Notes: generated by a model from the letters alone, not told the origin. DNA of 64,000 nt from Eupeodes corollae (GCF_945859685.1 NC_079147.1:310928485-310992484); one strand, 5' to 3'. Counted from the first letter of the stretch, positions 48,401 through 61,580 are shown. Numbers and translations are program-made.

Positions 48401-50357
48401 TTAGTATTTGGGATTGTTAATTTTAAAAATAACCAACTCTTTAGCGCAGCTCTCTTAATTGAAGGAAATGTTTACTCAAACAACAAGTAAATTATATTTC
48501 AAGGGAGGGGTTCGGATTGGATCGGGTACAAAAATATATAAATAGTAGCAATTAGTAAATTTCTCTTTGATCAGAGATATAGGCCCACAAGTATTCGAAT
48601 ACTTTCTTTCGCGATCCAGAATTATGAACATGAATAGTTTTTTCTTTTTGAAGGTTCTACAACAAAACCGGTAGAGAAAAATGTGAACAAATTCTGATTT
48701 ATTTATTAATTATTATTCACGTATTAAGATCGAAAGTGTTTAGTACAACAAACAAAATGTTCGCATAAGTTTTATATAATTAATGATTAAACTACTCATT
48801 AGTGATAATTTAAAAAAGCTTAATGTGGAAATGACATGCATGTATTAAAGGGAGAGATTTTGTTTAAAAAATTGTGCTTACAAGTTATGATATATATGTT
48901 GACGTAGGCTTTAAATAAGTTTGAAAATACTACTTACATAAGTTTAAAACAAGAAAACAGCTGCATTTGCTCAAAAATCATGCATTGTGTACAGAAACGT
49001 AAATAGTTGAATTACTGTTTTAATTTACATACATAAATACGTATGAAGTTTAAAGAGAGTTATATTATTTGTTCAACTATTACAATGGTAATCAATCATA
49101 ACAAAAATCGAAGAAATTTAACTTTGTGTTTCACAAAATGGGATAAAGTGAATTGTATGGCAGTGCGGTGGATTAATAATGAATGAAAATGCAGCTGAAA
49201 GTTTGGTGAGATATATTTATATGACTATGTACCTACCTTTTTGCTTATACATACCTAACATAAGTATTTAAGTATAGAATAAGTCTTCAATAAACCGTTT
49301 GCTTATTAAAGTTTGGAACATTTTACTTCAATCTTTGTCTGTTTGAATAACGATGAAGTTTAGATTAAATTAAAAACTTTGAAAGTATGCAATTTATAAA
49401 ATATAACTAAGTACCAATAGTTTTAAATAATTTCGTTGACATATTAAGCTCTTTTTATTTTCTAAAGTGCATCAAGCAAAACCAATTAAACTCTAGTGTC
49501 ACTTACAAGAACGACAATATATCCAATGACAAAGAAGTCGGCTTCCAGTGGATTAGTAATTAAATTTATTGAAATCGAAATTAAGCAAATAAAATTAAAA
49601 AAATATCTAGTTTTGAAGAATTAACATGACATTATCTCAATTTTTTTTTCAATAATTAATAAAACGTATTTATTTTTATTTTTTGTCCAAATAATTGTTG
49701 GCGATATTTTATAAAGAACCAATTGGTTCTTTTCTTATATTATTAAAAAAAAAACAATATTTCAGGCGCAAAATTTTACTTTTTTCGATTTTTGCAAAGA
49801 CAATGTTTGTTTGTGATTTTGAATAAGTAAAACATTTAATAAAGGAAATAGTTTTGAATTGCTAAGATTTTGGTGCTACCTGGCCTTAGTTTTTTTGTGA
49901 ATACAATTTGCATTTCAGATGCTAACCTATTCGATGTTTTGTTAGAGCACACGTCACTGTGCTAACATACTATAACAATAGTTTATTGTTCGCGCAAGTC
50001 CGAAACAGGGTTGTCACTTCCCAAAAAACTTTTGGTATTAGATTTTCACGAAAATGCAATTATAAAAAAAATATAATTTTTATATTTAAAGGTAGGGCCA
50101 TGCTGCCCCCCTGCAACCCCCCTGCTTGGGGTCACTATAGGATTTGGGGTGGGTGCGAGTTTGGGTATATGCAAAGTACTTTTTCATTTGAGCACTAAAA
50201 TAAAAGAAATCACCAAGAAAAAAAACAAGTATCTCACCACTGAACAAAAAACAGGGAAGATTTTGACATCAACCATTTTTGTGTGTTTTGTATGTAAAAA
50301 AGTGAACTTTAAAAATTAATTAAAAATAGAAATAAATGTTTCCTCGCTCTAAAATTG

Positions 50358-50445
50358 CTATAGTTATTATTTATTTACACATATCTATCGTATAAAAAAA
50401 AACGCGAGTCGAAATTCGTGCTGCGGTAATGGAAAGTTAAGCCAA
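50358..50445 (+). repeat. Dispersed repeat E, copy 2
   Basis: Partner of 2152-2240, same orientation; shares GAGTCGAAATTCGTGCTG and flanking blocks with scattered substitutions. Confidence 0.6.
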
Positions 50446-53321
50446 CTCTCCTTTAATGCCTACATAAAACAAAATATACATATATAAGATGCACATTGCA
50501 CTCCTTATTGTGCAATATAACAATAATACCTGCTAAGTAATGCTTATTTTTAATTTTTTTTTCAAGAAACCAAGTGCAATAGTTAAAAGACAAAGATTTG
50601 TTTTTAGAAACAAAATTATTGCAGCAGATTAATGCAATCTACATGTGTATTGCACTAAAGTGTCAGCCCTTTGCGAGATTCTCTGGGAATCTTTCAGAGC
50701 ACTCATAACATTTGGGGAGTTCTCGTTCACATATAGAAGTTAAGCGCATATATTTATATTCTTTCACGGATTGCATAGCGTGTGCTTCGGATGGGCAAAT
50801 TGACTGTTGTTTTGTTGTTAATATTCTAAACTATTTTTTTTATTGTTTCATTCTTTTTTTAAAGTAAATTGCAACTGTTGCATAGTTCTGTTTAGATAAA
50901 AGTATTTACACCGACGCGACGATGATACAAAAATATCTTAGCATCTTAAAATAATACATGTTTTGAAGAATTTTTACTCTCAGATATTGTTTTGTTTTTT
51001 ATCGATTTTTCGCCCTTACCGCATACAATAAATGTTAAGATTAATTTGGATAAATTTCGAAGGATATAATTTAAAGTGAATGGTGGTAAATAAAAAAGCA
51101 ATAATTAACTGATTGATTTGTAAACAAGTTGTCTAATTTATAGGTTTGGCAATACATTAACTTTTAGATGTTATATATTTCTTTATGTGCTATTTACCTT
51201 GTAGGTGTGTACACTCACCCTCCTGTAATTAAGGTTCAGAAAGATTCTTATTGCACTGACTTTTTAAAAAAGTGATTCATAGATACGAGGTAATATGTAG
51301 ATAAGTACCTGTCTGGGAAACTGTGATCGATAAGTACGCTGCTAATGCAAAACGAAACATTTTATACAAAATTCAAAGCAAATCATAAACAAAAATTTGT
51401 TGCTTAATAATGGTGTTTTCCATTGGTAAAAATAAAGCAAATTTAGTTTGTCTCTTCTTATTGTATCATAAAATAAGTAGCATAGGTAGGACATAGACCT
51501 TTACCTAACCTCATAACCATAATCAATCAAATCAATTTTCCGATCATCATGCTTTGTTTCAAATTTTTTAATATAAATATTTTCTAAATCAAGTTGTCTT
51601 TTGCTCTTGTTTTATTTTTCTGATTAAGTTAAAGTTTTTCTATAATAGTCCATAATAATTCTATATTTTTTACTTTATTACTTTCCGCTCAAAAATAAAC
51701 AACCAGTGACTTAGGCAAAAATAGCAAATGAAAAGCAACGTACATCAAAAGAGATATTAATAAAGTAAATCTATATTTATTTTGGGATTTTATGGTTGTT
51801 TTTCCCATAGTTAAAAATGTATGTTAGTCCTCCCCCCTTTTGAATATACCGCATATTAAAACTAAAAGTGATTTTCTATCAAGCTAACCATTGTACACTG
51901 TTGCGTATACTTGTTTTTTGTTGTCCTCAAAAAACATTTTTATTTATTCAAAGTATTATTTTTATATTCAATTAAATTAATAAGAGAAACAAGTTTAATT
52001 TTTTTAACTTTACTTAAATTTTAAATTGAAATTTGGGGATGTAAAGTAGTGTTCTTTTTATATAAAAGCTGGATTATCGGTTGCAATTTTGTTTGGTTTA
52101 ACTGGATGTCTGAAAATTAATATTGTTATTAAATTTCCATCGGTAATGAGGGTTCCATTTAGTGTCTTTTTTAACCATTTATGTATTATTATATTTTACT
52201 ACAACTCTTTGCGGTTGAAAACGCAGTTTTGTTATTGAATGTTAAATATTATGTTTATATCCTTTTGTGTTCCCATAGTCAATTACACTCCGTTATTTTA
52301 AAATACCAGTTATATATATTTTTCTTAAACATTACAATTTGGAACGTTGAAAATTGTACTAGAATTAAGCATTTTTGAATTTAAATATTATTATTGACTT
52401 CAATGTTATGGACAGTCAGTTTAATTTGCCTGAAAAATCTCAGTTTGTGTCGATCATCTGTTAAATTGCTTAAGAACCGGAATTTTCGTTTTGAAATTCA
52501 CATCCATTTTTGACGCAATGGATTTACATACACAACTATTTAAAATGCGTTTTAAGGAATTTACAAATTGTTTTTTTTTTTTCTTTTTCAATTATTGATG
52601 TGCTTGGACCAAAATTAAACAAAAGCATAATTAATATTTACAATTGCACCTAAGATTATATCACACCCTTAGAATGAAAGTGATCTTACTCAAAAATTGC
52701 AAGTTGTGGTAAATGAGCAAAAAGTCTTCAAGAAAGTAAATTTGATTGTATTTCTCACATATTTCGTTGTGGAAAGTTGGCATGTGACACAACAAGTATC
52801 GTGTGTACAAATAGCTTCAGCTTTCATTAGACATTTTAACAAACATTTTTAAGGTCAAGAATTAATTTTGCTTATTAAAGTTCAATATTGTCAACAAATC
52901 AAGAGTTTTTTTTGTTGAATACTGACTGTTCATAAAGAACATTGAATATTATATGTTCTGGATTAGTAATATAGTTCTATTTCTTACGAGAGTATAACAT
53001 TAAATGTTGGAAACAGTTACTCATGTCAATAAATTTATTCTGATGCTGGGTCTAGTTCCCGAGTACGTTAATACTTTAAACACAACAATATTGTCAACAT
53101 GTGAAATATTAAAAATGTTTATTGTGTTGGATTTTAGTTTGACAAAGTCAGGGCATGGTTGTTCATCTCGATCACTTTTACACACAAATACCAATAATTT
53201 GGAGTAAAATATTTTGTCCATGAACTTCACTCTCATTTTGTGAAAGTAAATAAACATGACTGTAGCCCTTATTTAGAAGGAAATAAAGTTAGAAGTTTAA
53301 AACAAGCGTCTCTTTTCATTA

Positions 53322-53427
53322 ATTAACAAAATAAATTAGGTGGCGCAATAGTCCGCTGAGAACTAGGGCCTAGTGACTTAAAAGTCTCAACCATTCCTGT
53401 GTGCGCGTACTGTTATCAGGGATGGAT
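53322..53427 (-). mobile_element. 5'-truncated SINE-like retroposon with 14-bp target duplication
   Basis: The 106-bp insert is flanked by the exact direct repeat GTCTCTTTTCATTA (53308-53321 and 53428-53441). Its minus-strand 3' end is GCGCCACCTAATTT followed by an AT-rich tail. Its body (CCTAGTGACTTAAAAGTCTC, ACCATTCCTGTGTGCG) matches the reverse of 15858-16066. The head is missing, as expected of target-primed insertion that stopped early. Confidence 0.8.
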
Positions 53428-53594
53428 GTCTCTTTTCATTAGTTCCTTTAAAATAAATTTATGTACGATATAGAATATCATTGTATAGGTTGATTTTAAT
53501 ATAAATTTTAATGTTTCTATTAATGTATTGTCATCCCAATAAAGAAATAAGTATAGTTTGGGTATTTTGAATTTACAATATCCACCAGGGACCA

Positions 53595-56500
53595 ATGATT
53601 TGTGGTACTAATGAGAGAATTCAGATTCTGACAATAAAAACGAAGCATATAGCCCAAAAATGTTCGCAACATATTCAACAAAATCAAATATCATGCAACA
53701 ACACCGATCAAACAGAAAATGTTCTCAAAAACGATCTTAAGAGTGGTTTATCATATTTGAGCGACTGCATTGGCGGAACCCTTAGGAGTTCATCTCTTAA
53801 TATAAAAGAATCCAATCCGAATTCCAATGTGAAGTGGTATATAAAGGTAACTATTTTTGTTAATCGAAAATCATTTTCAATGGCTTACATTCTTTTTGAT
53901 ACCTTTATTGTTTTGAATATTTTAAAGAAATACCATATATTATGTACTTACAAGGAAAGATTTTGTTTTAGTTATAAAAGTCCCATCGTACTGGGGTTTT
54001 AAACTTTTATAAGGCGTCACTCTTGTAACTTTATTTGGGAGGCGTAGGAAATCTCCAAAAACCAAGATCATTATAGGACAAAATCTCCAAAAATGGAATA
54101 AATTCCACCTTTTAAAATGTGAAGAAATCTACTATTTTAGGGCTCTATGAAAGCTATGATGAAGTAATTTTTCAATTAAATTTGTGATGAATTTACAAAT
54201 CAATTCAGATCTATGTTTTTAGTTTCTCAATTACTTTTAGAATAATTTGTTTGGTTTTTAAATAACAATAACGGATTAAAAAATGTGCCTAAAATAGTAA
54301 AACCCTACATGATTCGCTACGCAAATAAACGAGCACATATTTGTTTTGATTTTGGCTAGGAGATCTTTGACAGGTGGCGTTGGAGATTTCGGTTTGGGTT
54401 AATGTATTGATAAAACTTTAAAAACTCACTTATCCATTTAAACTTGGGACACTTAGAGATGGGATTAGTTATTAAAAAAATAATCATTTATCGGTATAAG
54501 ATCAAATTTGGCTAAAATATTTTTTGTTGAATTCATTGATCTCGAAACAATAATTTAAACTAATAAATGTACGGTTACAAAATTTATTTAATGCATTCAT
54601 TTTTTTTAGCAGCCCACGTGGCGACTTTGGGGTGAGGAGCGTGAAAAGGATGCAGTTTTTACAGTTTACCTTAAAAAAGTACGATACCATAGGCCAACAC
54701 CACGCACCGGTAGTGTAAGTATCTAAACTACCTTACTCCAACTTTACATCAACAAGTACACATATATAAATGCAATTTTTTAAAAATTTTAATTTTTTGC
54801 GGTTTAGGACTCGGATGATGAAATTTCTCATTTGGAATGGGAAACCGTAAGAGTCCGCTTCGTGAAAGCTGCATCTTTAGCCCGATTAGTTGAAGCCCTT
54901 GCCACGGATGACGGTGAACTAGAGAGTACGTTCATAAACGTATTTCTGTCAACGTATAGAACTTTTTCAACACCAAAAGATGTTTTTGACCTTTTAGTCA
55001 AACGATACGATACTTTAACTGGAAAGCACGAGATTCAAGTTGGATCTAACAACAGAGAACATGATGTTTCGGTGTATGAGCAACACAAACGAACCCTTGT
55101 CTCAGCATTACACGTTTGGCTAGATGGTTTTCCTGAAGATTGGAATGAAGTTAACTTGAGGCACATATTAAATTTCGCCTCAAGGCGCCTTCCGAGATCA
55201 GATCTTCATGTAAAAGTATTGCATCGTTTGGAACGAGTGTTACGTGTTCAAGCCCAAATGATTTTTTCGGAGGAAAACTCACCTTGGCCTGGAAATCATG
55301 AGTATAACAGCTTTGCCGAACAGTTTTCTGGCCTTTGCTTAGCTCCAGCCTTTCGAGGACCAAGTCATTTGCTTCAAGCGTATCGTTTCCCGCACATCGA
55401 TGTCAAGCATTTTGCTGAACAGCTTACGAGAATGGATTCGGAACTATTCAAGCGATTGATTCCTCACCAGTGCTTGGGAGCTACATGGGCCCGGCGGGAT
55501 AAAAACGGTGCTGAGACTGTTGTAGCTACAGTAACACAATTTAATGCAGTGTCTTTTAGAGTAATATCCAGTATAATAATTGAACCAAGACTTAAGCCTC
55601 AAGTAAGTTAAATTATGCCACAAAAAAGTAGCTCAGGAAATGATGTATTCTGTTCTTCTTTACAGGAACGAGCATTATTTATATCCACCTGGATTGATAT
55701 TGCACAGGAGTTAAGACTTTTAAAAAACTTTTCATCTCTTAAAGCGATTATTTCAGGCCTTCAGTCTAATGCTATATACCGCTTGTCAAAAGTCTGGACA
55801 GTACTTGCCAAAGAAAAGGTAATTTATACTAATATTATAGCTATCTTCGGAAAAAAAGTACATAAGACAAAATTTGCTTTTAGATGGAAATTTTTAGTGA
55901 ACTTGCTAGAATTTTCTCAGAAGACAACAATGCGTGGGCACAACGTGAAGTTCTTATGAGAGAAGGGACAGCTAAGTTTGCTGATACCGTAGGGGAACAC
56001 GACAGACATTTGCAGAAAATTATTCAAAAGCAAGTACGTATCTACATATGTATATGTGTTCGTCTAATTGAACTTCGGTTGCCGTTGCTATTACAATAAA
56101 TAAAAAAGGTTCCCCAATGTACATAAATTAATAAGATAATTCATTTCAAAATCAAGATCGCCACTATCATTGTGGTTGAACAAAATTAACACGAGTATGA
56201 TAGTTCTGGTGAATAAAGTTATCGCAATTATGCTTTAAAAAGTCTATATACACAAATTGAGAAATCAATTCCTATATGAAGACAAATGAGAATGTACATC
56301 ATTTAATGATTTGCGTCCCAAAAGTCTAAATTTTTAAGATAAGACCAGCTTTTTAATTAATATGATTTAAAAAACGAAAATTTTATACGGGCATCGATCC
56401 CGTGGTTATAGCTTCCTAAAGCTAAACCTTATTCAAAGCTCAGAGAGGGAAAAAAAAGACCGAACATCTTTGAATGACTTACTAAATTAGGTGGCGCAAC

Positions 56501-59361
56501 AGTCCGTTGAAAACCATTCATTCTTAAACCTATCTTAAAGCTAGACAAAAATTCATAAAACTAGCCTAATTATCCATAACTTACAACTAACTTAATGGTC
56601 CCATACGGACACTCTAAGTTAAACTATAACACTAACTACTAATACCTATCGGCCCTTAGATCTATTTTACTTCATTTAAATTTATTATTTTCTGTATTTA
56701 TTAGAAAATTTTGAAAAAAAAAAAATAATATCAAGACCCTAAATTCCTTAATATAAAACTTAAATCTAACTTAAACTACCTATTCTACCTATAAACTACT
56801 TAAAACTAGAACAACCACAGCAGCAAATCTAACGTTTTTTGTTTTTATATTTTATTGTCTTTTTTTTTAATATTTTTTTATATTCCATGTTTTTTTTTGT
56901 TTTTTTTTACTTGTTTTTGTGTATTTTTTTTTGTGCCACCATGCCTATTCTACTTAAAACTAAACCCTAAAACTATAAAACAAGTATGTAAGCCGGCCAC
57001 GGCTTAAAACCCCATCCCGACTACCCAATATCAAGTGCCGATTGAAGCCACCAAAACTGGTTCTCCTGCTTCACCATATCAGTTCGGTCCCGTTCGGACA
57101 CAGCCCTACTGAACACAGTTCAACGCACTAACCATCATGCCACTAGTACTACCTTTGAATGACTTGCTTCATGAAATAAAATAAATTATAGAATTTTTTA
57201 CAATTGTGTATCACAATTTTTGTTTTTGAAAAAGGAACGTCTGTTATTTATTCCAACTTATAGAATCTGGTCCCTGCATTTATTCCAAGAAATCAACCAT
57301 GCTGGTTTTTGTATTGCCCCTAATATAAAATAAATGTTTATCAATCCGCTCATTCTACCTCATCTTAAAAATTCATTGAATTTTAGATTATTTTTAACTT
57401 CCAATAGGAAATTATTATAATCGGTCCGATTTTTCAAATTGAAAATTTTGATATTTCTCGACGTTTTAAGGTCCCTAGAATCTAAATAAAAGATTTTAAT
57501 AGATATGTATGTCTGTGCGAACGTGTGTACATACGTATGTTTTTATGCTCATGTTCATACGTCCGTATGTTCGTAAGTTCGGGAAGCTTTTTCGTCATTT
57601 ATATCCATTCAATAAATTTTGTTATACAGATAATAATGTAGAAAGAACTCTCAAAAAATTTGAGTTTGTCTTTTTTTACCATAGCAATTTGAAAAATATA
57701 GTTTTCAACATTCAATCATGTTTTGGGAAATACCGAAGGGACAATATGTTTTGAACATATTAGTGAAAAATTGAATTAACAGTTTTAAAAATAATACTAA
57801 AACTTGGTAAAAATTGATTTTGGGCTTCACATATTGTTTTTAAGGTATTGGCTTCAAAATAATTTCATCTTATATAAAATATTGTTTTCGCCATTTAGAA
57901 TTTTTTTCTAAATATAACCGTAAGTTTTTTCATAAAAAATAAATTCTACAAAAAATAGTAACAATATTTGGTAAACATTCATATTCTATTCTCGATATGT
58001 CGTGAATTAATATATATTTTGAAATCAAACTATTGCATAATATTGTTGGTCATTTTTAGTTAAACAGTTTTTTTGAAAACAACAACAAAAAATTGATGAA
58101 TGGTTTTCAATTTATTTGCTCACACAAAATATTATTATGAATATATTGTTAAAGTTTTAATTTTAAGCAAGTCAAATCGATAGACGGAATGGGAAGTTAT
58201 CATTGTGAGTTGCATCCCAGCCTCTTTTATTATTTATTAATTTGGGACCTAGAACAAAAAAAGATGAGTCCAAATTTTAGTTATTTAACATTTGCTTTTA
58301 TTATAAAACTGAAGATAACACAAAGTGATTAATCTTTGTAGGTCTAATAGATCCGTAAATCTACTGTGTTTATTAAATCCTATAAAGAGCATCTTATTAA
58401 TTAACAATTGTATTGTATTATTTTATAGAGTACCCAAACTTCACACGGGACAATTCCATACTTGGGGACATTTCTCACCGATTTGACGATGATTCATGCC
58501 GCTATACCGGATCGAGTAACAGAAAATAATCTTATCAATTTTGATAAGAAAAGGAAAGAGTTCGAAGTTTTGGCACAAATAAAATTGCTGCAGGGTGCAG
58601 CCAATACATATAACCTCCGCGAAGACCCCAACTTCGATCGATGGTTTGCTTCAATGTTAGTCCTGGACGAGCGAGAAGCTCATGCCTTATCATGTCAATT
58701 AGAACCACCAACAGAACCAAGAAAGTCAACTTCGACCACATCCACGTCATTAGGCCATCGTAAGACTGATTCCATAGCTTCAAATTCTAGTAGCGGTGCT
58801 GGTTCCCAGTTCTACTGTGAAATAAGTAGTAGTTTTGGGGCTTCGAGGCAAAATTCCAGACATAATTCTTTAGATCGTGATACTCAACCACCAAATACAT
58901 CATTACTCTCCGCATCAAGTAGTGTTTCGAACCTATCAGTTGGTTCGAGTAATTCTGGAGGGCAAAAGACTGCGGGAGCTAACCCAAAATATATGGGAAA
59001 TGATAAAACTCAAAGTAATGGAGTACCATTGATAAACGCACAGCTGGTGCAATCAGCTGGTGATAAAAACAATATTCCCGATTTTTACATAATTCGAGTT
59101 ACATATGAGACTAATAATATTGAACTTGATGGAATAGTGCTTTATAAAAGTATAATGTTAGGGAACAATGAACGCACTCCTCACGTTATTCGGAATGCAA
59201 TGGTGAAACTAGGACTTGAGGGCGATCCTGATCGGTTTACACTGGCTCAAGTTCTCCCAGATAAAGAGCTTGTAATGCCGCAGAACGCAAATGTTTATTA
59301 CGCTGTTAATACTAACTTTAATTTAAACTTCATATTGCGCCCTAAGAGAGAAGAGAGCTGA
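53595..59361 (+). CDS. Rgl: Ral guanine nucleotide exchange factor, RalGDS-like (Rgl)
   Basis: Exons 53595-53846, 54610-54714, 54808-55602, 55666-55818, 55884-56033 and 58429-59361 join in phase to 795 residues. The protein should load GTP onto Ral downstream of Ras. In order: a REM domain (INVFLSTYRTFSTPKDVFDL), a RasGEF catalytic domain (HFAEQLTRMDSELFKRLIPH, QCLGATWARR, TQFNAVSFRV, GTIPYLGTFLTDLTMIHAA), a Ser-rich linker, and a C-terminal Ras-association domain (PDFYIIRVTYETNN ... NFILRPKREES). The first exon (MICGTNERIQIL) is hydrophilic and not recognised; an acceptor-like CCACCAG just before it means further 5' exons may exist. The 2.4 kb last intron carries a composite SINE and repeat D. 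An exact copy of the 3' end follows the gene. Confidence 0.92.
56481..57152 (-). mobile_element. Composite SINE-like retroposon carrying repeat module R
   Basis: A 672-bp insert in the last Rgl intron is flanked by the exact 13-bp duplication CTTTGAATGACTT (56468-56480 and 57153-57165). Read on the minus strand, it begins ACTAGTGGCATGATGGTTAG, which resembles a tRNA-derived SINE head with an A-box-like TTAGTGCGTTG. It then passes through a region matching module R (about 56815-56525), and ends with the SINE 3' terminus GCGCCACCTAATTT. Long T-runs on the plus strand mark internal A-rich tracts. Target duplication and a common 3' end with 53322-53427 indicate LINE-driven retroposition. Confidence 0.8.
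57395..58216 (+). repeat. Dispersed repeat D, copy 2
   Basis: Shorter, diverged partner of 44455-45493, in the last Rgl intron 210 bp before the final exon. It shares the start AACTTCC.ATAGGAA and the end ATGGGAAGTTAT. It contains a CATACGTATG-rich patch at 57525-57575 absent or degenerate in copy 1. Confidence 0.6.
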
Positions 59362-60059
59362 CCGCTAGAAAACAATAAACTCGTTCATAATTTTCGCTAG
59401 CCACGGATTGCTACTCCAATCTTAATATGTTTTAAGTTCAAAAAATTATTCACCTACTATTATTTATACATACATATTATATTTTGTTCCAAAGGAAGTA
59501 GCCGCAAAAAATAATGATATTATTCGCTTTAATTTATTCATAACTATAATAGCTGGTGCAATCAGCTGGTGATAAAAACAATATTCCCGATTTTTACATA
59601 ATTCGAGTTACATATGAGACTAATAATATTGAACTTGATGGAATAGTGCTTTATAAAAGTATAATGTTAGGGAACAATGAACGCACTCCTCACGTTATTC
59701 GGAATGCAATGGTGAAACTAGGACTTGAGGGCGATCCTGATCGGTTTACACTGGCTCAAGTTCTCCCAGATAAAGAGCTTGTAATGCCGCAGAACGCAAA
59801 TGTTTATTACGCTGTTAATACTAACTTTAATTTAAACTTCATATTGCGCCCTAAGAGAGAAGAGAGCTGACCGCTAGAAAACAATAAACTCGTTCATAAT
59901 TTTCGCTAGCCACGGATTGCTACTCCAATCTTAATATGTTTTAAGTTCAAAAAATTATTCACCTACTATTATTTATACATACATATTATATTTTGTTCCA
60001 AAGGAAGTAGCCGCAAAAAATAATGATATTATTCGCTTTAATTTATTCATAACTATAAT
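59042..60059 (+). repeat. Exact 509-bp tandem duplication of the Rgl 3' end
   Basis: Units 59042-59550 and 59551-60059 appear identical base for base. Each contains the last 106 codons with the RA domain, the stop and about 190 bases of 3' UTR. The junction joins AACTATAAT to AGCTGGTGC. Confidence 0.92.
59556..59870 (+). pseudogene. Duplicated RA-domain fragment of Rgl
   Basis: The second unit of the duplication keeps an open frame of about 104 codons (QSAGDKNNIPDFYIIR ... RPKREES) to a stop at 59868-59870. It has no acceptor of its own and no ATG in the gene's context; it lies 3' of the real stop and is probably read only as extended 3' UTR. Its reported start is not a normal ATG. It may also be an assembly artefact. 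Confidence 0.8.
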
Positions 60060-61198
60060 ATTTATTTTTAGCATATTCTAAAGCAAACACCAATTCTTTT
60101 TAATCAACCGGTGCAAAATTTCAAATGTATGATAGAAACACAAAAACTTTTTTTTATTATTTACAAGAAGTATAATTACTATAAAAAAGTAAATATTTGA
60201 TGCAACTCAGTAGCAATACGTGTATACACGATTTTTTAATATTGGGAACAGCAGATGTACGTATGAACTATTTTGTATATTATTTTATTATATTATATTT
60301 ATATACTTAGTATTTATGTAACTTTACAAATAATATATACCTATAGAAGTATAATCTTAAAAATTTTACTACGGAAAAATGTGCATAAATGCAATTTTAA
60401 AAATAAATGAAAGAATACAAATATTCCATAATCATCGTGTTTTAATTTTATGACCCAAATAAATACATAGGGTGTCCCAGAGATCTCACCACAGTGAAAG
60501 AACCTTGGGTTCTTAAGGTTATTTAAAATCAAAACGATTAAGTTGCAATTTTTTTCGAGTTTTAATCTTTCTATAATTTTGGCAGCTTTGATACATTTAA
60601 AAAGATTCTTGTTTTGTTCTCGATATCAACAAACAATTTGTTATCCTTCAAATTTGTCCTATACTTTTAATTTTAATTTAAATTAATACGTACTAAATAT
60701 TTAAACTGCATAATATGATGCAAAACATGTAAATTATTTTTTAAAAATTCAATGAAAACGAAAACTAAAGAAGCGAATCATTTTTTCATTTTGCTATATC
60801 CAACAGTTGAAATACATTAGGTTAAACATTTTAAACCTGCTATCCAATTACATTTTTAACTACCCATCTCTTATTCTAAAAGGCTTGTTACAATTTCAAA
60901 AGCACTTGGCAATATAATATTAATCATTAAAAGTACTCAAAAAGTTATTGGCGCCCAATTAAAGTGCCTTAAGAAAGTGAAAGTAGTTATTTTCAAGAAC
61001 CAAGTACCGGGTACTTGATTTGAAATGCTCGTCTCCAAGCTGCTTTATTATTACCCTCCTTTACGAATATGTTTTTTTCTGTATGAATCTCTGATAGCGA
61101 TTCTATTTTTTAATCAGAACTATTCCGTTCATGTTCAAATATGTATACCTATATTTTAAGTTTTCTGTTGTACGTGAGACTTTCCATATGATAACCGT
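60060..61198. other. Intergenic DNA downstream of Rgl
   Basis: AT-rich, with no gene or repeat recognised; presumably contains the real 3' end of Rgl transcripts. Confidence 0.5.
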
Positions 61199-61580
61199 CT
61201 AAAATACAAACGATTTCAAGGACATAAACCGCCTCATCGGTAGGAGAAAACCACTGCCGGAAGTCATGATGAGCAACAACATCGAGCTAACTTCAACGAA
61301 TGACAAAGTGGAAGCTTTTGCCAAACACTTTGAACAGAGTTTAACTCCAAAACCATCAACGGACCAAGCCTTCCTCAACGAAGTAGAAACCTCCATCCAG
61401 TTGATTCAGCAGCCAAACATTGAAGTTCAATTTGACGACAACTGCAAAGCCGATGAACCAGCAAATACACATAAATACTGTAATCCTGAGGAGATAGCTG
61501 AGATCATTAACAACTTGAAGCCCAAGAAGTCAATTGGAATGGACGGGATTTCCAACTACATCCTGAAAAGACTTCCTCAA
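61199..61580 (+). mobile_element. Fragment of a Jockey-type LINE (start of the reverse transcriptase ORF2 region)
   Basis: A frame from about 61200 reads NTNDFKDINRLIGRRKPLPE, then KVEAFAKHFEQSL, then NPEEIAEIINNLKPKKSIGM-DGISNYILKRLP. The last block is the conserved opening of the non-LTR reverse transcriptase of Jockey-clade elements, preceded by the endonuclease-RT linker. The catalytic FADD region and everything after KRLPQ are missing, and endonuclease sequence is absent upstream, so both ends are truncated. Confidence 0.75.

Larger units (their letters stand above)
43779..53307. other. Gene-poor, repeat-bearing intergenic DNA
   Basis: I found no host gene in this 9.5 kb. It holds repeat D copy 1 (44455-45493) and repeat E copy 2 (50358-50445). 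Poly-G patches occur near 47100-47220 and a C-rich patch at 50100-50130. The remaining short frames look random. Distant 5' exons of Rgl could lie here unseen. Confidence 0.5.

Noticed and set aside
50090..50200. C-rich 79-codon frame as a gene
   Set aside because: A short frame across a simple C-rich tract with no motif or splice context.
57509..57754. 81-codon frame with a repeated Tyr/Val/Arg pattern
   Set aside because: It is translation of the CATACGTATG-rich microsatellite in repeat D, not a gene.
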